Shown here: in pieces, positions 27,055 to 34,284 of the stretch
Numbering within the stretch: position 1 is the first letter of the stretch
How the letters are laid out: every line of letters starts with the position of its first letter
Source of the DNA: CAZMVU01 sp964569295
GTDB taxonomy: Bacteria > Hydrogenedentota > Hydrogenedentia > Hydrogenedentales > JAGMZX01
Length of the DNA: 40,830 nucleotides
Reading direction: 5' to 3'
NCBI GenBank assembly: GCA_964569295.1
Contig: CAZMVU010000016.1
Location: 1 to 40,830 of the forward strand
Position numbers and translations under genes: made by a program
Notes under the pieces: model-generated
What the model was told of the DNA's origin: nothing
What the model saw: the letters and a program-made list of their open reading frames with translations, nothing else
Database searches by the model: none

Positions 27055-27873
27055 TCAGTCGGCGGGTTTGGCGCTGGACTCGGTCATCGGTTCGGCGGGG
27101 GTAATGGAGAATTCGAGGGCGTAGCGGTTACCCTCGGCGGTGCTCGCAAATTCCTCACGCGGGTTGGTTTCCGTGCTGGTGAGCAAGACCACGTTGTAGG
27201 ACTGCCGGTTCACGAGTATCTCCGTGGACTGGCCAAGGGACAGCATGACGGCATCGCCACCCTCGGGCTGTACCCTCGTTTCGATGGCGTAGATCGTGTC
27301 GTACTTGTTGTCGGCGATCATCTCGATCCGTTCGCCGGTTTGTTCGACCGCCACGTTGCCGTGGAAAACGTTCACTCCTTGCGGCGTTTCCCCGTATGCG
27401 TTGCCGGCTGCGGCCACCTGACGTTCGCCACCAGCGATGTCGATTCCGTAGCCCGCACTCACGTTGTCTTTGAAGGTGGTGCGCACCAGGTCGAAAGGCT
27501 GGCCCTCCTGTACATCCAGGGACTGCGCATTCGGCAAGCGGTACAGCAGTTCACCGGTCACGCCTTCTTCCTGTGTGCTGAAAACGAGACGATCCTTGCT
27601 GTGAGACTCCACAACGCCTCGCACGTCCCAGTTGTCGGTCTGGGGTCGCTGGTCTACGGTGAGGTAGAAGGCTTGCTGTACGGCCGGCAGGGCGTCAATC
27701 GGGGCGACCTCGCCGGGGCCGACCGGGTCGGGGTGTTCGAGGATGCTCGAGGGTTCCGCTGGCGCGGGCGGCTGTATTGGTTGGGCAGAGGCCGGCCCCG
27801 CCCACAGCAGGCCGAGGGCTGCGGCGGCAGCGAAGGCGCACCCGGCGACTGGATTGCGTTTATTGGTATTCAT
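27055..27873 (-). CDS. Secreted protein of unknown function
   Basis: 272 residues with a signal peptide (residues 6-31, ending ASAQ) and a proline-rich segment after it. No family recognised. It is rich in Gln, Glu, Val and Thr and has a beta-strand look (FYLTVDQRPQTDNWDV, ERIEMIADNKYDTIYAIETRV). ATG 27873 is chosen because GGAGGC precedes it; an in-frame start at 27903 exists. It lies 59 bp downstream of the metzincin gene on the same strand, so the two are probably cotranscribed and exported together. A strong terminator follows. Confidence 0.7.
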   Translation of the reverse strand: MNTNKRNPVAGCAFAAAAALGLLWAGPASAQPIQPPAPAEPSSILEHPDPVGPGEVAPIDALPAVQQAFYLTVDQRPQTDNWDVRGVVESHSKDRLVFSTQEEGVTGELLYRLPNAQSLDVQEGQPFDLVRTTFKDNVSAGYGIDIAGGERQVAAAGNAYGETPQGVNVFHGNVAVEQTGERIEMIADNKYDTIYAIETRVQPEGGDAVMLSLGQSTEILVNRQSYNVVLLTSTETNPREEFASTAEGNRYALEFSITPAEPMTESSAKPAD

Positions 27874-27932
27874 GTTTGCCTCCATGTTTGTGGTGCATGT
27901 CAAGGTACTTTGCGTTCGTTGCTTGACCGGGC

Positions 27933-29564
27933 TTACGGCATGTCAAGCCGAATGTTCGCCCAGTCGGCGTGGTCTTCAATGGTGGTCAGCGCGCCGGTGG
28001 TGTCGAGGTTCTGGCTTACCGAGGCCTCTATGGCGCCGTTGTTGTTCCAGTCGACGGACACGCCGTCACAGACCCCGTCGTTCTCGTCGAGATCGGACTC
28101 GTCGAGGGGCGCCCGCTGGCCTTGTGAATAGGTGTAGACGCCGTTCACATTGAAGGGATCGCAGTCCGTGTCGATGCCGCCCATCTGGCTTGGTCCATGG
28201 ACGTTGCTTTGGCCCCTCCACGTGATCCAGTCCTCACCGTACTGCATAATGCTGTTGTAGTTGTCTTTCTCGTTGGCGTTTTCATGGCCGCCGTGGCGCA
28301 GGTTGAGGGTGTGGCCGAGTTCGTGAAGGAATGTGCCGGTCTGGAAGTCCTCGCGCTGCCCGTCCGCGCCCCATGTACCCAGAGACACGAAGAACATGCT
28401 GGCATGAATGTCTTCCGCGCGCCCGCTGCTGCCGGGGCTGTGGCCGTTGTCCCAGCCGAAGACGGCGTACCGGTAGATGGGCACGCGGGCGGCGTCCATG
28501 TTGTTGGATCGCAACGTGGACATGTTCGCATAGGTGTTGAGCGGGTTCGGGGTGGCATTGTCGTACCGCAACCCATCGGCGAAGGGGATGATATCGCCTC
28601 CGCCGCCGCCCGATCCGGCGCCGCGGTCGATGTGCGCGGTAATGCCGGCGGAACCGTCCGAGTTCAGGATGGGCGCCCTGTCGAAGGTGTCCTCGATATT
28701 CGCCCAGATTCCGTTATTCGGCGTGGTATCTAGCATCCAGTCGACCTCGACAAAGAGGTCTTTGCGCATGGGATCTGCACCGAGTTCCGGAAGATCGACA
28801 TCCACATTGCCATCGCCATCGTGGTCATAGCCGTTTTCTTCCCACTCGTCCGGCAGACCATCGCCGTCGCTGTCGAGCTGCGCCATGGTTGCGGCGATTT
28901 CATATTCCAGCGTGTTCGAGGTTTCGCCGTCCTGGTTGCGCACCGCGACATCAATGGTATCGCCGGGCGCCTGGCCGTTGAGCGGGCCCCACACCGTGGC
29001 GTAATGGAATATCGGGTAGCCAAGTGTGGAGGCCGTGGTGGCGTTCATGCTGTTGTTTCGCAGAACCCGCGAGAACGCACTGTCAATCGCCGATCCGTCC
29101 ACGAGAATCTCCGCACCCACATCGATATTGGCGCCATGGGCCATGAGGATCATGTTGGCCGACCCGCCGTCAATCGAAAAGAACGACAAGGTCACGTCGT
29201 CCAGCCGTGGTTCCGGGCGTACCGTCCCATCGGTCACGTTGAAATTCAGCGTGCTTGAACGTGCGCCATTGCCAGACAGCGCCACGGGGTGGTCCCCCGT
29301 TGATGCGTCAAGGGGCACGGTGAAGAAACGCGCGGACAGAAAGCTGCTGTCGAGCGTTTGCTCGCTGCCGGTTGCTGCGTCCCAGATGACAGACGCCAGG
29401 GCGAGGCTTGCTCCCTCGATCTCGACGACCGTGCCCGGTGGTCCTGAGGAGGGCGTCAAACTCGTCAGGGTCGGGGGTTGACAGCCCATGCTCACCAGTG
29501 CCAGCAGGCATGCCCCCAGCAATGCCGGGAGCATTTGGTGCATGGTTTGGGTAGAGAATTTCAT
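27933..29564 (-). CDS. Lipoprotein with IPT domain, calcium-type repeats and metzincin protease motif
   Basis: 543 residues. The signal peptide ends at lipobox SMG-C28. An IPT/TIG-like segment follows (TSLTPSSGPPGTVVEIEGA), then a DSDGDGLPDEWE and DHDGDGNVDVD calcium-binding type repeat, then a zinc protease signature H414-E-L-G-H418-T-L-N-L-R-H424 and a Met-turn (YNSIMQYG). That is the HExxHxxNxxH form of the metzincin clan (usual G in position 8 replaced by N). It is probably a surface lipoprotein protease. ATG 29564 with GGAGGA upstream; the frame opens earlier at 29594 but without a leader. First gene of a pair with the secreted protein. Confidence 0.85.
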   Translation of the reverse strand: MKFSTQTMHQMLPALLGACLLALVSMGCQPPTLTSLTPSSGPPGTVVEIEGASLALASVIWDAATGSEQTLDSSFLSARFFTVPLDASTGDHPVALSGNGARSSTLNFNVTDGTVRPEPRLDDVTLSFFSIDGGSANMILMAHGANIDVGAEILVDGSAIDSAFSRVLRNNSMNATTASTLGYPIFHYATVWGPLNGQAPGDTIDVAVRNQDGETSNTLEYEIAATMAQLDSDGDGLPDEWEENGYDHDGDGNVDVDLPELGADPMRKDLFVEVDWMLDTTPNNGIWANIEDTFDRAPILNSDGSAGITAHIDRGAGSGGGGGDIIPFADGLRYDNATPNPLNTYANMSTLRSNNMDAARVPIYRYAVFGWDNGHSPGSSGRAEDIHASMFFVSLGTWGADGQREDFQTGTFLHELGHTLNLRHGGHENANEKDNYNSIMQYGEDWITWRGQSNVHGPSQMGGIDTDCDPFNVNGVYTYSQGQRAPLDESDLDENDGVCDGVSVDWNNNGAIEASVSQNLDTTGALTTIEDHADWANIRLDMP

Positions 29565-30225
29565 AGGATCATCTCCTCCATTGGGTTGGTACATCGGTTT
29601 TAACTCACCGATATACGGTTCATTTCACAGGCTCTCTTACCGGGAACGGCAGTGAGGGGCGCTCTCATTCCAGGGTGGGACAATTATTCTGGGAAGTGGG
29701 CGTGCCGTATGGCTATGATATACATACTATTCGCAGCGGCTGTGCACGTTTGCAATTTGTTTGATGTAAAAATCACGTTTTACACGAGTCAATAATAGGG
29801 TATGCTATACATAACCGATATGCCGAAAAATAGGGATTTACGGGCTATGTTTCGCGCATGATGCGCCACGTGTGCCGAAAGCCACGGGCTGTGGGGCCTG
29901 GAACAGGCGCACGGCGGTTACCGGCATGTGCGGGCCGGCATGTCGGTGCGCACGGGGAATGGTGGTCCCCAGGCCCGCGTACGATTTGGGTCACGATACA
30001 TTCTGGAGGTCTTCGAAACGGAACATGATTGTTGAGCTGTCCGTGCTTTTGTAAGCGCGGTGAAAAAAATTTGCACGGACTGGTGTAGAGTACGGTATAA
30101 TAAAAATGATAGAGTTTGAGGCTCCATTGCGGTGGCGCGGCATGGCACTGCTGCTGATCAGGATGATCCTATTCATCTGCACTTAAACCCGGCAATCCCG
30201 GCAACCTGATCAGGAGGGCAATGCA
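29565..30225. other. 661-bp AT-richer intergenic region
   Basis: Lies between the divergent metzincin (minus) and small GspF-like (plus) genes. It is clearly lower in GC than its neighbours. TGTAAAA (29764-29770), a 6-base loop and TTTTACA (29777-29783) make an operator-like inverted repeat. A TTGCAC/TATAAT pair (30071-30101, 19-base spacer) may drive the small gene. No RNA gene recognised. Confidence 0.45.
30071..30101 (+). promoter_or_regulatory. Possible promoter upstream of the GspF-like small gene
   Basis: TTGCAC (30071-30076) and a perfect TATAAT (30096-30101) separated by 19 bases, longer than the ideal 17. It lies 125 bp ahead of the GTG start. Confidence 0.35.
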
Positions 30226-30414
30226 GTGGTCGTCTTCGAATATTCGGGTACGTCCGCCGACAGCAACCATCGCACGGAGCATGGCACCGTCCTTGCCAAC
30301 GACAAGTTGGACGCGTTTGATAAGCTGAAGCGGCGCAGCCTCACCAATATCCGTCTGAAACGGGTGGAGGGATTCTCTGCCTTAATCGCGAAGTTTACCG
30401 CGACCGTTCGCTAG
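30226..30414 (+). CDS. 62-residue protein like the leading segment of GspF/PilC
   Basis: The chain begins VVFEYSGTSADSNHRTEHGT, then a segment of alternating basic and Leu residues (DKLDAFDKLKRRSLTNIRL). This is the pattern of the roughly 60-residue N-terminal leading segment of GspF/PilC inner-membrane platform proteins (F-x-Y-x-G, G-x-V-x-A, L-R-R-x-G/L). The protein then stops, with no T2SSF membrane domains. GTG 30226 is favoured by GGAGG 8 bases before it; the out-of-frame ATG at 30221 is too near. It is a stand-alone unit of unknown role, not a GspF fragment with visible remains after it. Confidence 0.55.
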   Translation: MVVFEYSGTSADSNHRTEHGTVLANDKLDAFDKLKRRSLTNIRLKRVEGFSALIAKFTATVR

Positions 30415-30481
30415 GTGGGCCTATGGGATGATCACGCCTGGTGCTCAGCGCGTTTCCCGGCCCGCGAAGTGCGGCCGTGTA

Positions 30482-31279
30482 TTACACGCGCGCGATAGCC
30501 ACGGTAAGTACATCAACCGCTGCTGCGCCGGCGCGCAGCAGTGTGTCGGCGCACGCGTTGACGGTGCTGCCGGTAGTGACGACGTCATCCACCAGAAGCA
30601 CCGTCTGTGTATGCACGCATTCTCCGCTGGCCTGGAATGCGCCCCGCACATTCTTTTCGCGTTTGGCTGTGTGCAGGCGGCTTTGGGCGCGTGTCGGGCG
30701 GTGGCGGCGTAAGGCATTGGCGAGGACAGCCCGGGGGAAAAGGGGTTGTACCGCCTCGGCGAGCAGACGCGACTGGTTGTAGCCGCGCGCGCGTTCCCGA
30801 ACCCGGTGCAGCGGTACGGGCGTCAGGATGTCATAGCTGGCGGGGTCCATTTCCGTGGTCACCACGTCGGCGAGCAGTTCCGCGAGGGGATCGCACAGCC
30901 GGCGGCGCTCGAGGAACTTGAAGAGCACAATGGCCTCGCGTACGGCGCCGGTGTAGCGGGCCGCGCCATAGATGCGGCGCACGTGTTCGGGAGGCTGCTC
31001 CCGGCAGTCGGCACACAGGAAATTGGCGCGTGTGCCGAGGCCCACGGCGCCCTCGTGGGGGCGGCCGCACCGGGGACAGAATGGCCGCTCGATGCGCGGA
31101 CTCAGCTCCCAACAGGTGGGGCAGAAGTAGCCGTTTTCCTCGGTGAGCAGGCGTGCATGACAGGCCTGGCAGAACTGGGGAAACACGAGGTTTTTCGCCG
31201 TGAGGATCCAGCCGCGTCCGATCGTGGGCGGCTGGGCCGTGCTGGTCCCCGGCGGCATGTGTTCGGGCGTCCGGCTCAC
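30482..31279 (-). CDS. comF: ComF family amidophosphoribosyltransferase-like protein
   Basis: 265 residues. Four CxxC pairs (C37/C40, C53/C56, C68/C71, C89/C92) form double zinc fingers, followed by the PRTase core and its PRPP motif VLLVDDVVTTGST (227-239). ComF proteins in Gram-positive and other bacteria help take up DNA and restart replication; the enzymatic role is open. Start: GTG 31279, which overlaps the preceding TGA stop as GTGA and indicates translational coupling; ATG 31258 is an alternative. It is the last gene of the minus-strand run from the RND pump. No competence partner is visible. Confidence 0.9.
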   Translation of the reverse strand: MSRTPEHMPPGTSTAQPPTIGRGWILTAKNLVFPQFCQACHARLLTEENGYFCPTCWELSPRIERPFCPRCGRPHEGAVGLGTRANFLCADCREQPPEHVRRIYGAARYTGAVREAIVLFKFLERRRLCDPLAELLADVVTTEMDPASYDILTPVPLHRVRERARGYNQSRLLAEAVQPLFPRAVLANALRRHRPTRAQSRLHTAKREKNVRGAFQASGECVHTQTVLLVDDVVTTGSTVNACADTLLRAGAAAVDVLTVAIARV

Positions 31280-32202
31280 TCGCCGCGCGTGTCCGCGTCT
31301 TGCGCTTCCCCCTCACCTTCCCCCTCACCTTCCCCCTCACCGCCGTCGAGTGGCGTGCCCGCCATGCTGACGTCATCCAGGAATACCGCTGTGAGCGCGT
31401 TGTCGTTGGCTTCGCTTGTGAATGAGAACATGAGCGGCACGGTTGCGCCGTCGGCGAAGGCCGATACATCAAGTTCGACTAGCTGGTACTCGGCGAATTC
31501 CGCGGCGTCGGCCTCGGTGATGGTCAGCAGCACGCTGCGGCCGAGCCAGACGCGCCACGTGAAGGCGGTTTCCGCCGCCGGCACGGCGAGGTAGAAGCGC
31601 AGGGTGGCGGAGTTGGTGCGGGGCATGCGCACTTCCTGGGAGATGGAGGCCGCCTCCGCGGCGCCGCCTGCGCCACTGCCGAAGTAGGTCCAATACGTGC
31701 CAGTGTGTGCGGCCAGGCCGTTCACTGAGCCGCACCGGCCGGCGTCACAGATAATGTAGGGCCAGTTTGCGGAGACCTGCTCCCAGGCGGTGGTTTGGCC
31801 GTCGCCCTCGAAGCCGCCATTGCGCACGAGGCAGGCGGGCATGCCTTCGCCCTCCCCCTCGCCCTCGCCTTCTCCCTCGCCTTCGGCGCTCCCGACGCGT
31901 GCAAAGACCGCTACGATCATGTGGTCCTGATACATCTGGATGGCGGTCTGCGGTTGGGTGGTGTTGATGCCGAGCCCCTGCCAGTTGCGGAATTCCCAGC
32001 CGGGATTCGGTATGGCCTCGATGGCTACCTGGGTTCCGGCGCGGTAGGCGGGCAAGTCGGGTGTTGCGCGCACGCTGCCGGCTTGGGCCGGGGTCGCCGA
32101 GAGCGTGAGCGCGTGCAGGACATGGGGCATTGGGCAGCCGGTGAGTGCGATCAGGGCGCAGATGGCCGAGGCCGCGAGGAGATGCTTCCTCAGATACGGC
32201 AT
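31276..32202 (-). CDS. Lipoprotein with InlB-type repeat and Glu-Gly linkers
   Basis: 308 residues. Signal peptide with lipobox LTG-C (ALTGCP). A Bacterial-repeat/InlB B-like segment follows (GTQVAIEAIPNPGWEFRNWQG), then an acidic EG repeat, then a jelly-roll-like C-terminal domain resembling carbohydrate-binding CBM folds (GDGQTTAWEQVSANWPYI; LVELDVSAFADG), and a second EG repeat near the C-terminus. It is thought to be surface displayed. ATG 32202 has GGAGGG 8 bases before it. Stop overlaps the start of comF (GTGA). EG linkers of this type are seen in Hydrogenedentota; that is a family-level memory, not a search result. Confidence 0.8.
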   Translation of the reverse strand: MPYLRKHLLAASAICALIALTGCPMPHVLHALTLSATPAQAGSVRATPDLPAYRAGTQVAIEAIPNPGWEFRNWQGLGINTTQPQTAIQMYQDHMIVAVFARVGSAEGEGEGEGEGEGEGMPACLVRNGGFEGDGQTTAWEQVSANWPYIICDAGRCGSVNGLAAHTGTYWTYFGSGAGGAAEAASISQEVRMPRTNSATLRFYLAVPAAETAFTWRVWLGRSVLLTITEADAAEFAEYQLVELDVSAFADGATVPLMFSFTSEANDNALTAVFLDDVSMAGTPLDGGEGEGEGEGEGEAQDADTRGE

Positions 32203-32302
32203 GGTATTTCCCTCCACACTCGCCGGGGCGGCGCGGTATGGCCATGCGCCCCGGTTTGGGTTGTCGTTTGGCCGCGTGGTACGGGGAGGCGGCCACCGTG
32301 CT

Positions 32303-32428
32303 TTAGCGGCCGTTGATAAACTCCCCGAAATTGCGCAGCACATCGAGGAGCATGTTTACGAGGTCGAGCAAATCGAAGAGCATATCGATAAAATACTCGA
32401 GATCGTCGGTAGCGTATCTATCAGCCAT
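32303..32428 (-). CDS. 41-residue acidic amphipathic peptide
   Basis: A frame too short for most gene callers: it starts MADRYATDDLEYFIDMLF and continues with repeated aliphatic-Asp patterns (DLLDLVNMLLDVLRNF), ending GEFINGR. ATG 32428 has GGAGGGAAAA upstream (GGAGGG at 32435-32440) with 6-7 base spacing. The predicted helix has one hydrophobic and one acidic face. It stands between TolC (ends 32512) and the lipoprotein (starts 32202), on the same strand, so it is probably in the operon. The function is unknown; membrane-surface helix, small regulator and toxin-like peptide are all possible. Confidence 0.62.
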   Translation of the reverse strand: MADRYATDDLEYFIDMLFDLLDLVNMLLDVLRNFGEFINGR

Positions 32429-32511
32429 GGTTTTCCCTCCATGTCATTGATACAGCCCGCAGACCCCTGGTGTTACGGCGGGGTTGCGTGCGGGGTATCC
32501 GGCTGTCCGTT

Positions 32512-34284
32512 TCAAGGTGGTCCCTCCGGCTGGACGGTGCTGTTTGCGCGGCGCACTTCGGGGTCGGCCACCTGTTGATTGCTGTGGCCGGTCCCGCCTG
32601 CTTCGAGGTTATGGGCGGCAGCTATGTGCAAACTGTGCCACGCACTTTGCAATTCAACCCGAGCCTGGGCAAGCTGGCCTTCGGCGCGGGTAAGGTCACG
32701 CTGGGCCTGGTTCAGGCGGGCGAGCATTTCCTTGCCCGCTTCATAGCTTTTGGCCACAAGGTTGCGGTTCTTGCGCACCTTCTCCACGGTGGTGCGCTGC
32801 AGGACGAGCTGCTCCTGGGCGATACGCAAATCGAGCAGGGCTTGTTGAACCTCGCTGGTTACCTCGAGTTCTTTGTCGCGCAGGGTGAGTTCGGCTTCGC
32901 GCCGGGCATGTTTGGCTTCGCGCACTTTGGCAAGGCGCCGCCCGCCATTGAACAAATCATAATGCACATTCACGCCGATAGTGGTGGCAAAATCTTCCCG
33001 GTGCACGTCGGTGCCGTTATAGCGTTGGGCCTGGTAGTTTACAAAGGCGCCCACCTGTGGCGAAAAGGCCGCGTATTGCTCGCGCACGGCGGCTTCGGCG
33101 CGTTTCACGCCATAGGCCTGCCCTGCGAGGTCCGGACGCTGCGCGAGGGCCGTGGCGATCATGGCGTGCGTGTCGGGCTCTTTCATGAGTGCCGGGGTTT
33201 CTTCGGGCAACGGGGCCACGCTCATATTGTCCGGCATACGCGCATCAGGCATGGCCATGAGTGTGGCCAGGGCGATCCGGGCCGACTGGAAATTCTTTTC
33301 CGCGCGCAGTTTGGCGGTGCGGGCCGCGCGCAACGCGACCTCGAAGTTGAGCATGTCCGAGGTCGAGCCGCGCCCATGGCGCCGCCGCGCCTTTGCGTCA
33401 TGAAAGAGTTTCTCATTGAACGCGATATCTGCCTTGGCGAGTTGCACTTGTTCGCGGCCGAGCTGGACGCCGAAAAAGGCCTGTGCCACCGCATCGAGCA
33501 GGAGGCGCTGGCCTTCGCGGCGTGCAGCCCGGGTTTGCTGGACGCCGTAGCGGGCCATGGCCTGCTTGAATTCGCGGGAGAATCCGTCGAAGACGAGGTA
33601 GGCCGCACTGAAATCAAGGCTGTAGGCGTCGAGGGGCTCATCGACCCTGTCGCGCAAACGCGCGATGAAATCGTCGGTATCCCGCGCGAGGGTTCGTGCG
33701 TCGTGGCGCTCGCGGGGGGACAGCAGCAGCGCGAGCGGGCCAAAGCGCAATTGCCGGCGGATATCGCCGACAATATCCTCGACCTCGCCGAGATACCCGC
33801 CGGCCGGATCGGTGATGTAATCGGGCAGTTCCGATCGCGTGTATGTGTAGTCGGCGCTTACCTGCGGAAAATAGAGCGAACGCGCCTGGGCCTTGAGTTG
33901 CTGCGTCTGCGCGACACGTTCCGCGGCGGCCTGGAGGCTCGGGTTGTCGTTGAGTGCGCGCCGCTGGGCGGTTGCAAGATCGAGCAAAATGGTAAACGGC
34001 ATGGGCGCTTCGCTGTTTCGGGCCTCGGCGGCTGCCGCGATGGCCGTTTCTGTAGCCGTCTCCCCGTTTTCCCCGTCTACCACGGCGCTGGCCGGCGCGT
34101 CCTGCACTTCGGCGTCCTGGTCCGCTACGGCCCCGGCCGCCGGGTTCTCGTGCGAAGGCGTGGGATGGGGCGCATTTTCCTGGGCGGCTGCAATGGTGAC
34201 GGCCGCAAGCAGGGCGGCCGTCATCCACGTGCGCCTGGCTGTCGGCAGGTGGTGTTTGGTGTATGGGTGTGGTTTTGTGCTCAT
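32512..34284 (-). CDS. TolC-type outer-membrane efflux channel
   Basis: 590 residues. N-terminal hydrophobic signal (AALLAAVTIAAAQE), a long Pro/Ala-rich acidic linker, then two OEP (outer-membrane efflux protein) repeats with coiled-coil helices: LLDLATAQRRALNDNPSLQA and SYEAGKEMLARLNQAQRDL are typical. It forms the channel of the tripartite pump. The ATG at 34284 overlaps the RND stop as ATGA, so translation is coupled. The stop is 83 bp before the small peptide gene. Confidence 0.92.
   Translation of the reverse strand: MSTKPHPYTKHHLPTARRTWMTAALLAAVTIAAAQENAPHPTPSHENPAAGAVADQDAEVQDAPASAVVDGENGETATETAIAAAAEARNSEAPMPFTILLDLATAQRRALNDNPSLQAAAERVAQTQQLKAQARSLYFPQVSADYTYTRSELPDYITDPAGGYLGEVEDIVGDIRRQLRFGPLALLLSPRERHDARTLARDTDDFIARLRDRVDEPLDAYSLDFSAAYLVFDGFSREFKQAMARYGVQQTRAARREGQRLLLDAVAQAFFGVQLGREQVQLAKADIAFNEKLFHDAKARRRHGRGSTSDMLNFEVALRAARTAKLRAEKNFQSARIALATLMAMPDARMPDNMSVAPLPEETPALMKEPDTHAMIATALAQRPDLAGQAYGVKRAEAAVREQYAAFSPQVGAFVNYQAQRYNGTDVHREDFATTIGVNVHYDLFNGGRRLAKVREAKHARREAELTLRDKELEVTSEVQQALLDLRIAQEQLVLQRTTVEKVRKNRNLVAKSYEAGKEMLARLNQAQRDLTRAEGQLAQARVELQSAWHSLHIAAAHNLEAGGTGHSNQQVADPEVRRANSTVQPEGPP

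Noticed and set aside
26933..27124. Small plus-strand basic protein
   Set aside because: It spans the terminator of the opposing gene, with low-complexity content only.
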